Positions 24,433 to 33,555 of a stretch of DNA of 64,000 nucleotides are shown here, piece by piece (the first letter of the stretch is position 1; every line of letters begins with the position of its first letter). The DNA is taken from contig NZ_JAIVAJ010000007.1 of the NCBI RefSeq assembly GCF_020171725.1, positions 186,001 to 250,000 of the forward strand. Direction: 5' to 3'. A program made the position numbers and the translations under genes. The stretch is from Halobacillus litoralis. GTDB lineage: Bacteria > Bacillota > Bacilli > Bacillales > Halobacillaceae. Under the pieces are notes generated by a model. It did not search any database. It was given only the letters and a program-made list of their open reading frames with translations, and had not been told where the DNA came from.

Positions 24433-25260
24433 ATGGACACCTCTTTGAAGTCCCATAATACACCTGAGAAAGCGAAAGAAGAAATTAAACCTTGGATTCG
24501 TCGCACAGGACGGTTCGGTTACATGTCCAAAGGCATTGTGTATGGTCTTGTCGGACTACTTACACTGATGGCCGCACTTGGGGTTGGGGGTAAGACGACC
24601 GGAACGAGCGGTTTATTCCAATCTATGGCCAGAATGCCTTTTGGTGAGGTTCTACTTTGGATTATCAGCGTTGGTATTTTCGGCTACATCCTGTGGTCCT
24701 TTATCAAAGCCATCAACAATCCTCATAATGTCGGGACCATTTCAAGAATTGCCTATGCTATCGCCGGCATCATCTACACCGGTCTTGCCATAAACGCCAT
24801 TCAAATTGCATCGCATGCCGGATCCGGTGGAGGCGATACGAATAAAACGATCTCCGCTATGCTTTTGGCTCAGCCATTCGGCCGGTACTTAGTCGGTATT
24901 CTAGGCATCATTGTCATTGGATATGGACTGAAGGAATTGTATGAAGGTTTCACTGAAAAATTCATGTCTAAGTTCCATTTAAGCGATATGGATCCGCACG
25001 AAAAGAAAGTCGCCAGAAATTCCGGTAAAGTCGGTTTAATGGCTCGGGGCGTCGTACTCGGCATCATTGGATACTTCTTCGTGCAGACCGCCTTAACAGC
25101 TGACCCTTCTCAAGCGAAAGGACTCGATGCTGCCTTATTGAAAATTGCTCAACAACCATTTGGTCAGTGGCTTTTAGCAATGGTAGCGTTAGGGTTTATT
25201 TTGTACGGCATTTACCAAATTGCCAGAGGTCGATATCAGAAGATGAACTTTGGAAAGTAG
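24433..25260 (+). CDS. DUF1206 membrane protein
   Basis: A 275-residue membrane protein built of three repeats of about 85 residues, each with two helices. The repeats are visible as GRFGYMSKGIVYGLVGLLTL, VGTISRIAYAIAGIIYTGLA and KVGLMARGVVLGIIGYFFVQ; each also ends with a PFG motif (MPFGEVLLWI, QPFGRYLVGI, QPFGQWLLAM). This is the DUF1206 architecture and its function is unknown. GGGAGG precedes the second of two close ATGs. A sigma-B-like promoter suggests stress expression. Confidence 0.8.
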   Translation: MDTSLKSHNTPEKAKEEIKPWIRRTGRFGYMSKGIVYGLVGLLTLMAALGVGGKTTGTSGLFQSMARMPFGEVLLWIISVGIFGYILWSFIKAINNPHNVGTISRIAYAIAGIIYTGLAINAIQIASHAGSGGGDTNKTISAMLLAQPFGRYLVGILGIIVIGYGLKELYEGFTEKFMSKFHLSDMDPHEKKVARNSGKVGLMARGVVLGIIGYFFVQTALTADPSQAKGLDAALLKIAQQPFGQWLLAMVALGFILYGIYQIARGRYQKMNFGK

Positions 25261-25320
25261 AACCGGCTGTGATACACTTTTTTGGTGCGACATTTCAATG
25301 TGCATTACAAGGAGGATCAC

Positions 25321-25776
25321 ATGCTTACTTTTGAAGAAAAAATTTCCATTATAGAAGAATTCGATGAGTTAACGCGACACGATATATCGATGGGGCGCGT
25401 CAACTTCCACTTCGAAGACAGCCTCTACGAAAAACAAATTGTCGTCTATCGCCTTCACCCGAACGGAAACGGCTTCGTTTACGCCGGAGAGATCGAAGAC
25501 TACCCGACAGACGACAAAGGCATGGTTAACATCCGTGCTTTTAATGCGAACGCTCTGCGTTCGATCATTGAGCAGTCCATCGAATCATTAGCGCTCTCCC
25601 CCGCCGAGAAGGATCCGGTGATGGAGGAATGGCTGAACGAAAATGATCAGGCGTTAGTACTGATGAAGGAAGATGATGGGTACAACGTGTACGCAGACGA
25701 ACAGCTTGAAGGAACTTTCAACTCCTATGATCAAGCCGCTGATTTCCTCACACAGGAAGGCTTCCACCGTCTATAA
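25321..25776 (+). CDS. Conserved hypothetical protein, 151 aa
   Basis: A soluble acidic protein beginning MLTFEEKISIIEEFDELTRHD, with a mixed alpha/beta middle (QIVVYRLHPNGNGFVYAGEIEDY) and an end that looks like a small repeat domain (DGYNVYADEQLEGTFNSYDQAADFL). I recognise no family. AAGGAGGATCAC sits before ATG 25321; 13 upstream in-frame codons are ignored. It is followed by a strong terminator. Confidence 0.7.
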   Translation: MLTFEEKISIIEEFDELTRHDISMGRVNFHFEDSLYEKQIVVYRLHPNGNGFVYAGEIEDYPTDDKGMVNIRAFNANALRSIIEQSIESLALSPAEKDPVMEEWLNENDQALVLMKEDDGYNVYADEQLEGTFNSYDQAADFLTQEGFHRL

Positions 25777-25778
25777 TA

Positions 25779-25809
25779 TCCAAAGAGCCGCAAATGCGGC
25801 TCTTTTTTT
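25779..25809 (+). terminator. Terminator
   Basis: AAAGAGCCGC/GCGGCTCTTT with a 4-base loop and a long T run. Confidence 0.9.
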
Positions 25810-25926
25810 GTAGTTGCAAGCGATTCTCTCCCCCTCTTGACTCTCATACATCAATGCAACATTTCTTGTGCCATTATGGTGCAGGAAACATACAGTATGG
25901 GTAGACGTATTCAAGGAGGGACTCAA

Positions 25927-26658
25927 GTGTATCCTTTTTTTCAAAACCGTGAGAATCAGACCACGATTTTGTCTGTTGCAGAGGGTGATGTGAACGGGGA
26001 TCACATCCAGGACTATGTGTATCTGGTTGGGCAGCCGTTACCTGATAGTCCGTACATGACAGCCATCACGCTCGTCATACAAGACGGGAAAACCAATGAA
26101 TTTTTCACAATTCCACTGAAAGAAGATCAGGGCTACGACCCACGAGTCACGCTTCAAGATTTTACTGGCGATGGCATCGATGACATTTTCATTCGGATCA
26201 ACTCTGGCGGGAGTGGCGGCTATGGATATTTCTTTATCTATTCATTTGTAAATAACAAAGTTTCGCTTTTGTTTGATTATGAAACGTTTAACGGAATGTT
26301 TCTTTACGATGTCATCTATCAGGATGATTACAGAGTCAAAGTCGTGAATCAGACGCTGAACCTCAGTTTCATTATTGACCTGAGCAACCGTAATCCGGAG
26401 TATTTGGCTGACTTGTATAACAAAGATGGAACGTTGATTAAACCGCTCGAGGGCTCGGTATCCGGTCTGAACCAACTCTATCCGATTGATTTCAATGGTG
26501 ACGGTGTTTACGAGCTGGATGCGTACCAGCGTATCATCGGTCAGTACAATGCCGACCAGCTCGGTGTTGTCCAGACACCTCTCAGCTTCGAAAAAAACGG
26601 TTTTACGCTTTTCATAGACAATCAATACGTATCTGTTGTTGGACAGACGGATGTGTAA
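25927..26658 (+). CDS. FG-GAP/VCBS-like repeat protein with Ca-binding-type loops
   Basis: A 243-residue protein, probably beta-rich. Three D-x-(N/T)-G-D-x-x-x-(D/E) loops typical of Ca-binding FG-GAP/VCBS repeats are visible: DVNGDHIQD, DFTGDGIDD and DFNGDGVYE. No signal peptide is visible. GTG 25927 is preferred because CAAGGAGGG lies 7 bases upstream; the frame is open another 30 codons. A CATACAGT at 25889-25896 resembles a sporulation sigma-E -10 box, but no convincing -35 accompanies it. The function is unknown; a spore-associated role is only a guess. Confidence 0.65.
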   Translation: MYPFFQNRENQTTILSVAEGDVNGDHIQDYVYLVGQPLPDSPYMTAITLVIQDGKTNEFFTIPLKEDQGYDPRVTLQDFTGDGIDDIFIRINSGGSGGYGYFFIYSFVNNKVSLLFDYETFNGMFLYDVIYQDDYRVKVVNQTLNLSFIIDLSNRNPEYLADLYNKDGTLIKPLEGSVSGLNQLYPIDFNGDGVYELDAYQRIIGQYNADQLGVVQTPLSFEKNGFTLFIDNQYVSVVGQTDV

Positions 26659-26681
26659 CCCCTCATTGGGGTCTTTTTTTT
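26658..26681 (+). terminator. Terminator
   Basis: ACCCC/GGGGT with a 5-base loop and eight T residues. Confidence 0.65.
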
Positions 26682-26730
26682 AATCCCATGATAGAATAGG
26701 TACCATATAACCTATGAAAGAGGTGCTCTT

Positions 26731-27720
26731 ATGATCAAAGTGGCTCTACTAAGTAAATGGCACGTGCATGCTGTAGATTATGAGCGGGAGGCAAGGGAAA
26801 ACCCTTCCTTAGAGATTGCTAAAGTGTGGGATGAGGATCCTGAGCGTGGAAAAACATGGGCTGATGAATTGGATGTCCCGTTTGAGGAAGACATCGACCG
26901 TCTTCTGGCGGATGGCACGATTGACGCTGTGATTGTGTCTACACCAACGAACTTACATACAGAAATCATCCAGAAGGCAGCCGAACATAAAAAGCATATT
27001 TTCACAGAAAAAGTGCTGACGTTCACATCTGAAGAATGTAAGGCACTGCTCAAAACGTTGGAAGAGCAGAAAGTCGAGTTTATGATTTCGCTTCCTCGCT
27101 TGACGAAGGATTATTACCTATATGCGCAACAGGCCGTCGACAAAGGATGGCTTGGTCAGATTACAATGATGCGTTGCAGAGTCGCTCATAATGGAGCTGT
27201 CCCAACAGAAGACCACCCGAATGGCTGGCTCCCTGAGCGATTCTATAATGAAGAGCAGTGTGGTGGTGGAGCTTTGATTGACCTCGGTGCCCACCCCATT
27301 TATCTCGCCAACCGATTAATGGGAGAACCGACCGCTGTCAGCAGCCGCCTTTCACAGGTCAGAGACCTTGGTGTCGATGATCATGCTGTAGCGGTTCTTG
27401 ATTACGACTCAGGCGCTTTGTCCATCATTGAAACGAGCTTCGTGTCGAGCGGAAGTCCGTTCCAGCTTGAGCTTTACGGCACCAACGGAACTCTTATGAT
27501 CGAAGATGACAACATCCGCCTGAAGCGCGGCCAAGATTGGGAGGAGCCTGAACAACTTCCTGAGGACCTTCCGATGCCGATGGAGCAATGGGCTGATGCC
27601 ATCGAACGCAATGAGCCGATGACGATTACGAGTGAAGATGCCTACCTGCTCACCGCCGTCAACGAAGCCGCCGCCCTCTCTCAAAAAGAAAACAGACGCA
27701 TTGAACTAAAGAGGAAATAG
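26731..27720 (+). CDS. Gfo/Idh/MocA-family oxidoreductase
   Basis: A 329-residue NAD(P)-dependent oxidoreductase. The N-terminal Rossmann domain includes VIVSTPTNLHTEIIQKAAEHKKHIFTEK, with the usual P-T-x-x-H and EK motif (Lys is a catalytic candidate). The C-terminal half carries GGGALIDLGAHPIYLANRLMG with the catalytic His. Family members oxidise sugars, inositols or related compounds; the substrate here is unknown. GAAAGAGGTG lies before the ATG. It is a single gene with its own terminator. Confidence 0.88.
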   Translation: MIKVALLSKWHVHAVDYEREARENPSLEIAKVWDEDPERGKTWADELDVPFEEDIDRLLADGTIDAVIVSTPTNLHTEIIQKAAEHKKHIFTEKVLTFTSEECKALLKTLEEQKVEFMISLPRLTKDYYLYAQQAVDKGWLGQITMMRCRVAHNGAVPTEDHPNGWLPERFYNEEQCGGGALIDLGAHPIYLANRLMGEPTAVSSRLSQVRDLGVDDHAVAVLDYDSGALSIIETSFVSSGSPFQLELYGTNGTLMIEDDNIRLKRGQDWEEPEQLPEDLPMPMEQWADAIERNEPMTITSEDAYLLTAVNEAAALSQKENRRIELKRK

Positions 27721-27725
27721 AATAA

Positions 27726-27763
27726 TAAAAGGAGAACTCCACCATGGGAGTTCTCCTTTTTTA
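27726..27763 (+). terminator. Terminator
   Basis: AAAAGGAGAACTCC pairs with GGGAGTTCTCCTTTT around a short loop, followed by a T run. Confidence 0.85.
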
Positions 27764-27838
27764 AAGTTTCGACACAAGTGTCCGGCAATCTACTGGACGT
27801 GTCAAAGTATAATGATTAAACGTTGCTCTCACCATCGT

Positions 27839-28008
27839 AAGGTTCTGAACACACATTTGTCGTAAAGTGGGGAGGAAAATGGCGAGACTCCTGCGGGATC
27901 AGCGGTTGTGGCGAGACCCCGGAAGACGAAGTCTGAGGAGGCTCGGCGCCGCCCGCGGAAAGCGAGTTATTTTCCTCCCCACGATGCACTACATGAATTC
28001 AGAACCTT
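27839..28008 (+). repeat. Dispersed palindromic repeat, long copy B2
   Basis: Perfect terminal inverted repeats AAGGTTCTGAA/TTCAGAACCTT, then inner arms GTGGGGAGGAAAAT/ATTTTCCTCCCCAC, also perfect. The centre holds GGCGAGACTCCTGCGGGA, GGCGAGACCCCGGAAGACG, GGAGGCTCGGCGCCGCC and CGCGGAAAGCGAG. It lies between convergent genes, ending 4 bases from the azoreductase stop. Confidence 0.85.
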
Positions 28009-28012
28009 TTAC

Positions 28013-28639
28013 TTAGAATGTTTGCGCAGCATCCTTAGCACGTGCTTTTGCGTCTTCTTTGATCGCTTCCGCTTGATCCGGGTTCAAGTTGTGCCCTTCA
28101 ACGAATAGCCCTTCAAAGGACGGCACGCCGAAGAACTGCATGATGGTATCCAAGTAGCGGTGACCCATTTCCATTTGAGCTGCCGGTCCTTCTGAATAAA
28201 TACCGCCTCGCGCCTGAATGTGCAGTGCTTTCTTGTCTGTAAGAAGACCTACAGGGCCTTGCTCCGTGTATTTAAATGCTTTTCCTGCCACAGCTACGGA
28301 GTCGATATACGCCTTCATAACCGGTGGGAAGGAGAAGTTCCAGAATGGTGTGACGAACACATATTTATCAGCTGAAATGAACTCTTCGCAAAGCTCGCTC
28401 AGGCGCTCCACTTTTCTCTGCTCACTTGCAGAAAGCTCATCTCCTGACTGCAATTTACCCCAGCCGCTGAATACGTCCGCATCGATTTGAGGAATGTCCT
28501 CTTTATATAAATCGATATGAACCACATCATCTGATGGATTTACTTCCTTGTACGTATCTATGAATTCCTTCGCAACCGCCATACTGAAAGAAGCCTTATC
28601 ATCATGAGGGTGTGCTGTGATATACAATACTTTACTCAT
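28013..28639 (-). CDS. FMN-dependent NADH:quinone oxidoreductase / azoreductase (AzoR family)
   Basis: A 208-residue flavodoxin-like protein. N-terminal [19 protein letters not shown] forms the FMN phosphate loop; [21 protein letters not shown] and [12 protein letters not shown] complete the flavin site. Relatives reduce quinones and azo compounds and protect against electrophile stress. ATG 28639 has AAAGGATTGATTCAAGG before it; fifteen extra upstream codons are ignored. It is monocistronic. In Bacillus such genes are often under YodB/MhqR-type control, but no operator was recognised here. Confidence 0.9.
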   Translation of the reverse strand: MSKVLYITAHPHDDKASFSMAVAKEFIDTYKEVNPSDDVVHIDLYKEDIPQIDADVFSGWGKLQSGDELSASEQRKVERLSELCEEFISADKYVFVTPFWNFSFPPVMKAYIDSVAVAGKAFKYTEQGPVGLLTDKKALHIQARGGIYSEGPAAQMEMGHRYLDTIMQFFGVPSFEGLFVEGHNLNPDQAEAIKEDAKARAKDAAQTF

Positions 28640-28795
28640 CCTTGAATCAATCCTTTCTTCACATGTTATATCTTTTAGTTCCAAAACGAATTTGTCTCGG
28701 AATCATTTATTGTGAATCTGAGATATATTATGTGAAAAAGAGAACAAAATTTCAAGAGTTATGCTCACAAGAATTTTTTTCTTTTTGAGCAAAGA

Positions 28796-28822
28796 AAAAA
28801 ACACCTTCCGAAGAAGATGTCT
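28796..28822 (-). terminator. Terminator of the 45-aa gene
   Basis: On the minus strand ACATCTTC/GGAAGGTGT (with G-U pairs) is followed by a run of T. Confidence 0.7.
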
Positions 28823-28959
28823 CAAATCGTTGAAAAAGGGTTCCCGCTAAGGAATGTTCGCATTTCGTCTGTTACCGTTAGAGGCTCCTGCTGTTCCAGG
28901 TCCTTCTCTTTCGCATCATCATGAAGTGTTCCGTCATAAAACAATGGTTTGGCTTCCAT
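28822..28959 (-). CDS. Small acidic protein, 45 aa, unknown
   Basis: A 45-residue ORF (begins MEAKPLFYDGTLHDDAKEKD, ends FLSGNPFSTI) with a near-perfect GGAGGTGA 8 bases before the ATG. A terminator starts at its stop codon. The composition is acidic and hydrophilic, with no membrane segment. I recognise no family. The complete RBS-ORF-terminator layout supports a real gene that length filters miss. Confidence 0.6.
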   Translation of the reverse strand: MEAKPLFYDGTLHDDAKEKDLEQQEPLTVTDEMRTFLSGNPFSTI

Positions 28960-29032
28960 CAGCGACTTCACCTCCACTTACTCTTATTACCTTTCTCATA
29001 CTAAAGATTCACTACAAAAGATACCTTCCATA

Positions 29033-29070
29033 GAAAAAAATAACAGCTCCCTCAAAGAAGGAAGCTGTTA
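29033..29070 (-). terminator. GNAT gene terminator
   Basis: On the minus strand AACAGCTTCC/GGGAGCTGTT is followed by a long T run. It overlaps the stop codon. Confidence 0.8.
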
Positions 29071-29544
29071 CAATAAACGCTCTAACACATGCAATTTTCG
29101 TTCTTTTCCCCTGAAGCACTCGACCGTCATATCTCCCGTTTTCCTGAAATGATGTCTTTCGAAAAAACGGAGACTCTCTGGGTTGTCTTGATAAACTTCA
29201 GCTTGTACGGCCTGGAGGTTACATTGTTCTCTTACACCTTCCAAAAACAATTCCAGGGCCTCGGAGCCGATACCGCTTCCTCGTTCGCAAGCGACAAGCA
29301 TCCCGATATACACTTCCTCAGGACTTTGATAAAGCTCGATTTTCCCGACCGGCCGCCCGTCTAACTCAATGACCTTAATGATCAGACGGGGCTTTTCACC
29401 TCGAAAGTAGGATTGATAGGAATGGAAGAATTGTTCATAGGTCCTTGGCTTCTCAATTCCCGTCTTCGATTGCAGTTCCTCATCCATTTCCCATTTGTGC
29501 ATGGAATCAAGGTGATGAGGCTGTACGTCGACGACTTCAACCAT
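29068..29544 (-). CDS. GNAT-family N-acetyltransferase
   Basis: A 158-residue acetyltransferase. The acetyl-CoA loop is degenerate but recognisable (IGMLVACERGSGIGSEALELFL), and the terminal region QAEVYQDNPESLRFFERHHF is typical. The substrate is unknown. GAAGGAGGGATG lies before the ATG. A short gap with no terminator separates it from the upstream NhaC gene, so the two may be cotranscribed. Confidence 0.8.
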   Translation of the reverse strand: MVEVVDVQPHHLDSMHKWEMDEELQSKTGIEKPRTYEQFFHSYQSYFRGEKPRLIIKVIELDGRPVGKIELYQSPEEVYIGMLVACERGSGIGSEALELFLEGVREQCNLQAVQAEVYQDNPESLRFFERHHFRKTGDMTVECFRGKERKLHVLERLL

Positions 29545-29568
29545 AACATCATCCCTCCTTCGAAAAGA

Positions 29569-30858
29569 TTAAAGTGTAAACTTAGGAAAACGGAACGTAA
29601 TCGCTAATATACCGGATAGAGCAAGCAGCATCGGATAGATGCAGAACGGTACAATCGCAACTGGCGAAAGGCTGGCGACACCAGCTACAGACAAGATCTG
29701 TGCACCATAAGGCAGCAGCCCTTGGACAGAACTTGAGAAAATATCGAGCAGACTGGCGGATCGTTTAGCATCGATCTCATACTCGTCCGAAATCTGCTTA
29801 GCAAGTGGGCCTGCTGTAATGATCGAAATCGTATTGTTCGCTGTTGAGAAGTTTACAGCACTCACTAGTCCAGCAATGCCGAATTCTCCTCCCCGATTGG
29901 AATTCGCACGCTTACTGATGGCCTGCAGGATAAATTGTATACCTCCATTTTGACGAATCAATTCTACTAACCCACCTAGTAGAATGACGAGCAGAGATAA
30001 GTTCTGCATACTCTGGAATCCGTCGCCAAGCAAGGTTACAAAGCTGGAAAGCCCGATATCGCCTGTAAACAGCCCTACGATACCTGCGAACAATATACCG
30101 CCCATCAATACGTAAATCACATTTACGCCAATCACAGCAAATATCAGAACGCCTAGATAAGGAAGAACCTTCACAAGCTGATAAGGTGTCTCTTCCTGCA
30201 CCGGTGACGCAGCGTCTGCCGTAATGAATGCAAAAATGACCGCGGTCACGATAGCTGCAGGTAGAACGATGAAGAGGTTTGCCCGGAACTTGTCCTTCAT
30301 TTGAGTCCCTTGCGTTTTAACAGCCGCGATGGTCGTATCTGAGATAATCGATAAGTTATCCCCGAACATCGCCCCACTTACGATGGATCCCATTGTAATG
30401 GCAACGTTGATTCCAGTCTGATCTGCCACGCCCATACCAATTGGTGCAAGCGCTACAATCGTCCCTACAGACGTCCCCATAGAAATGGATATGAAGCAGG
30501 CAATGATAAACAGTCCGACAACAAGAAGGTTACCCGGCAGAACTGAGAGCCCGAGGTTAACCGTCGACTCAACAGCTCCCATTCCTTCTGCAACGGAAGA
30601 AAAGGCACCTGCTAATAGAAAGATGATGACCATGAGGATGATATCGGGATGTCCCCCGCCTTTGGTCAGCTGCTGCATTTTCGTTTGAAAGTCTGTTTTA
30701 CGATTCATGAATAAAGCGACGAGAATCGCCGCAAACAAAGCAACAAGCACAGGCATTTGGTAGAAGTCCCCTGTCGCAATACCTGATCCAATAAATAAAA
30801 GAATGAATACGCCAAACGGGATCAGTGCCCATGGATTTGCTTTTGGTTGTTCTGTCAT
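29569..30858 (-). CDS. Na+/H+ antiporter, NhaC family (second copy)
   Basis: A 429-residue polytopic protein with about eleven membrane segments. Conserved: ISMGTSVGTIVALAPIG and the hallmark SGAMFGDNLSIISDTTIAA, which matches the SGAVFGDNLAPVSDTT of the first NhaC at 3084-4577. It is shorter and lacks the hydrophilic N-terminal tail of the other copy, so it is a different subfamily. Cation or metabolite exchange cannot be separated by sequence. ATG 30858 has GGAGGGAGG before it. It is followed by the GNAT gene 24 bases on. Confidence 0.85.
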   Translation of the reverse strand: MTEQPKANPWALIPFGVFILLFIGSGIATGDFYQMPVLVALFAAILVALFMNRKTDFQTKMQQLTKGGGHPDIILMVIIFLLAGAFSSVAEGMGAVESTVNLGLSVLPGNLLVVGLFIIACFISISMGTSVGTIVALAPIGMGVADQTGINVAITMGSIVSGAMFGDNLSIISDTTIAAVKTQGTQMKDKFRANLFIVLPAAIVTAVIFAFITADAASPVQEETPYQLVKVLPYLGVLIFAVIGVNVIYVLMGGILFAGIVGLFTGDIGLSSFVTLLGDGFQSMQNLSLLVILLGGLVELIRQNGGIQFILQAISKRANSNRGGEFGIAGLVSAVNFSTANNTISIITAGPLAKQISDEYEIDAKRSASLLDIFSSSVQGLLPYGAQILSVAGVASLSPVAIVPFCIYPMLLALSGILAITFRFPKFTL

Positions 30859-30969
30859 GATTGATGATCCTCCCTCCATGATTTCTATTCTTTTCCCTAT
30901 TAAAGCACGTTTACACTCTACAATATTATTCCGCTTGCTATCAAGCAGAAATGCTTCCCATCAGCCATT

Positions 30970-31000
30970 AGAAAAACGCAGCGAATCCACTGCGCTTCCC
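30970..31000 (-). terminator. Terminator of the CHY zinc finger gene
   Basis: On the minus strand AAGCGCAG/CGCTGCGTT is followed by TTTC. Moderate strength. Confidence 0.55.
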
Positions 31001-31003
31001 TTC

Positions 31004-31330
31004 TCATTCCATATCAAAATAAAGAGGATAATGATTCTTGCAACCTGCGTTGAATGCATGCTGACAGTGAGGACACTCGTTCACATTCATATATTCGTCA
31101 ATGCTCATCGTTTTCCGGCAGTGGCCACACAAAATAGCATGGTGATCTCTTTCGTCCAGAGGCCACTTCTCAGGTGGATGATCGGTTGTTTCCTGGTGGC
31201 ATTGATAACAGGCATAAAATTTCCGGCAGCAACGAAATTTGAGGGCGACGATATCCACTTGCGAATGATAGTGCGTGCACCTTGACTCTTGATCGACGTC
31301 CACTCCATAAACCTCTATAGGATTCCTCAA
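31004..31330 (-). CDS. CHY-type zinc finger protein
   Basis: A 108-residue protein dominated by Cys/His zinc ligands: CTHYHSQVD, RCCRKFYACYQCHQET, LCGHCRKTM and ECPHCQHAFNAGCKNH. This is the CHY zinc finger arrangement. Eukaryotic relatives are RING E3 ligases, but the bacterial stand-alone form has no known function; roles in metal or redox handling are possible. The start is TTG 31330 behind TAGGGGGA. It lies between melA and the second nhaC on the same strand, isolated by terminators. Confidence 0.85.
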   Translation of the reverse strand: MRNPIEVYGVDVDQESRCTHYHSQVDIVALKFRCCRKFYACYQCHQETTDHPPEKWPLDERDHHAILCGHCRKTMSIDEYMNVNECPHCQHAFNAGCKNHYPLYFDME

Positions 31331-31347
31331 AATGATTGTCCCCCTAA

Positions 31348-31383
31348 CGTAAAAAACCCTCCTTACTTATTGTAAGGAGGGGA
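31348..31383 (-). terminator. melA operon terminator
   Basis: On the minus strand CCCTCCTTAC/GTAAGGAGGG with a 5-base loop and TTTTTT. Confidence 0.88.
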
Positions 31384-31389
31384 ACAACA

Positions 31390-32709
31390 TTAGACAAGAA
31401 TGTTTTCTTTCTTAAAATTCGGAAGCCACGGCCCATGAGCTTCAATCAAATCGTCACACATGGAGACGATATCATCCATCGATAATTCTGCTGCCGTATG
31501 AGGATCGAGCATAGCGGCATGGTAAATGTGCTCACGCTTACCTGACACGGCCGCTTCAATCGTCATAAGCTGGGTATTGATATTCGTTCTGTTCAAAGCT
31601 GCCAACTGTTCCGGGAGCTCGCCGACGTGGCAAGGTGTGATTCCATTACGATCAACCAGACACGGCACTTCGACAACTGATTTTTCCGGAAGGTTTTCAA
31701 TCAATCCTCCCTTATTCAGCACATTTCCATGAAGACGGAATGGGCTGTCTGTTTCGATCGCGTCGATAATGTAAGAAGCATATTCATGACTTCGCTCATG
31801 TGTAAGGTTTTTATCGTGAACGACTTGATCACGCATCTTCTCCCAGTTCTCGATTTGCTCTACACAACGCCGCGGATACTCATCGAGTGGAATATTGAAA
31901 CGGTCAATCAACTCCGGATACTGACTCTTGATGAAGTACGGGTGGTATTCGGCATTATGTTCAGAGGACTCGGTGACATAGTAACCGAAACGCTTCATTA
32001 ACTCATAGCGCACCATATCCTCGTGTTTCTCCTGCTGCTTCTCTTCTGCTCTACGTTTTATTTCTGGATAAAGGTCTTTCCCATCCTTGGAGACTTCCAG
32101 GAGCCAAGCCATATGATTGATACCTGAGATTTTCCACTTCACCCCTTCGTCGTCCATATTCAACGCTTTGAACAACTCTGGCACCGCAACCTGAACACTA
32201 TGGCAAAGTCCGACCGTTTTCACATTCGTATAGCGAAGCATAGCCCCTGTCAAAGTAGACATCGGGTTCGTATAATTCAGGAATAAAGCATCCGGGCAGA
32301 CTTCTTCTATGTCTTTTGCAAAGTCCAACATGACAGGTATGGTCCTCAATGAACGGAAAATCCCCCCAATTCCGACTGTGTCTGCAATCGTCTGCCTTAG
32401 CCCATACTTTTTAGGGATGTCGAAGTCGATGACCGTACTCGGCTTGTAACCGCCAACTTGGATTGCGTTCACGACGTACTTTGCTCCGCGCAAAGCTTCT
32501 TTCCGATCCGTATAGACGTTGATCGTAACACCACTTCCTACACTTTCTTTAAGGTTCTCAAGCATACTCTCTGATTCTTTCAACCTTTTATAATCAATAT
32601 CATAAAGAGCAAACTCAAACTCCTGTAGGCTCGGTGTCAGCATACAATCTCCTAGAACGTTTTTAGCAAATATCGTACTCCCAGCACCTAGAAATGTAAT
32701 TTTCGACAT
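31390..32709 (-). CDS. melA: Alpha-galactosidase, glycoside hydrolase family 4
   Basis: NAD+- and Mn2+-dependent hydrolysis of alpha-galactosides (melibiose, raffinose) in the cytoplasm. The 439-residue protein has the GH4 Rossmann start FLGAGSTIFAKNVLGD, the NYTNPM motif (145-150), the metal ligands C169-H170 in LCHSVQ, and GINHMAW with H199. It is the last gene of the mel operon, 21 bases after the second permease gene. The operon order matches B. subtilis msmR-msmE-amyD-amyC-melA. Confidence 0.93.
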   Translation of the reverse strand: MSKITFLGAGSTIFAKNVLGDCMLTPSLQEFEFALYDIDYKRLKESESMLENLKESVGSGVTINVYTDRKEALRGAKYVVNAIQVGGYKPSTVIDFDIPKKYGLRQTIADTVGIGGIFRSLRTIPVMLDFAKDIEEVCPDALFLNYTNPMSTLTGAMLRYTNVKTVGLCHSVQVAVPELFKALNMDDEGVKWKISGINHMAWLLEVSKDGKDLYPEIKRRAEEKQQEKHEDMVRYELMKRFGYYVTESSEHNAEYHPYFIKSQYPELIDRFNIPLDEYPRRCVEQIENWEKMRDQVVHDKNLTHERSHEYASYIIDAIETDSPFRLHGNVLNKGGLIENLPEKSVVEVPCLVDRNGITPCHVGELPEQLAALNRTNINTQLMTIEAAVSGKREHIYHAAMLDPHTAAELSMDDIVSMCDDLIEAHGPWLPNFKKENILV

Positions 32710-32730
32710 ATCTCCACTCCTCTACTAGTC

Positions 32731-33555
32731 TTATCCTTTTACTGAGCCTGACGAAAGACCCGCAACAAAGTATTTTTGTAAAAACAAGAACAGAATCGTC
32801 ATCGGAAGCATGGACATCAATGCCGCCGCTGCAACAAGGTTGAGCTGACTCAGGTTCTGCCCGAAAAAGCTGGACAGTGCGACCGTGAGTGTCTGAACTT
32901 CCTTATCCTGCAAGAAGAAAATTGCAAACTGGTAATCGTTCCAAATGAATACGCAGGAAATAATAAGTACTGTGGCTGTGATCGGTTTAAGTAACGGAAA
33001 GACAATACGGAAAAAGATCATCAATGTACCCGCCCCATCAATCTTGGCCGCTTCTTCCAGCTCCTTCGGTATTGTAGAGCGGATGAATCCGGCATACAAG
33101 AAAATGGTCAGTGGTAAGAAGGCGGCTAAATTATTCAAAACCGCGACAAGTCGCGTATTCATGAGTCCCATGTCGACGACCATCTGGTAAAGTGGAACCA
33201 ATGCCGTCAAAGGCGGGATGATCATGATGGCAATGAACAAGAAGTATATGAATTTATTGAGCTTCGTGTTCATTCTCGCTAGTGGATAGGCGGCTAATGA
33301 GCCGAATACAATCAGTAGAGCCGCAGCTACAGCTGTAATCACTGTCGTATTGAAAAAAGCTGTCCCAAGACTGGCATTCTCCCAGGCAGACGTGAAGTTA
33401 TCCCATCTCCATTCTGTCGGCAACAGCCACTTCGAACTGAAGTCATTATTCGCCTTTAAGGAAGTCGTGATCAGGATATAAAATGGAACCAAGTGAAGCA
33501 GAGATATAACGATAGCTAACGTCGTCCAACCTCTTTTATTCTTTTTCCCTTTCAT
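32731..33555 (-). CDS. melC: Alpha-galactoside ABC importer permease (MelC/AmyC-like)
   Basis: A 274-residue MalG-type permease with six membrane spans. The coupling loop ELEEAAKIDGAGTLMIFFRIVFPLLKP is the EAA motif. It pairs with the MelD permease, whose stop codon overlaps this start (TAATG). No ATPase gene is in the operon; in B. subtilis the shared MsmX ATPase powers this system. Confidence 0.9.
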   Translation of the reverse strand: MKGKKNKRGWTTLAIVISLLHLVPFYILITTSLKANNDFSSKWLLPTEWRWDNFTSAWENASLGTAFFNTTVITAVAAALLIVFGSLAAYPLARMNTKLNKFIYFLFIAIMIIPPLTALVPLYQMVVDMGLMNTRLVAVLNNLAAFLPLTIFLYAGFIRSTIPKELEEAAKIDGAGTLMIFFRIVFPLLKPITATVLIISCVFIWNDYQFAIFFLQDKEVQTLTVALSSFFGQNLSQLNLVAAAALMSMLPMTILFLFLQKYFVAGLSSGSVKG

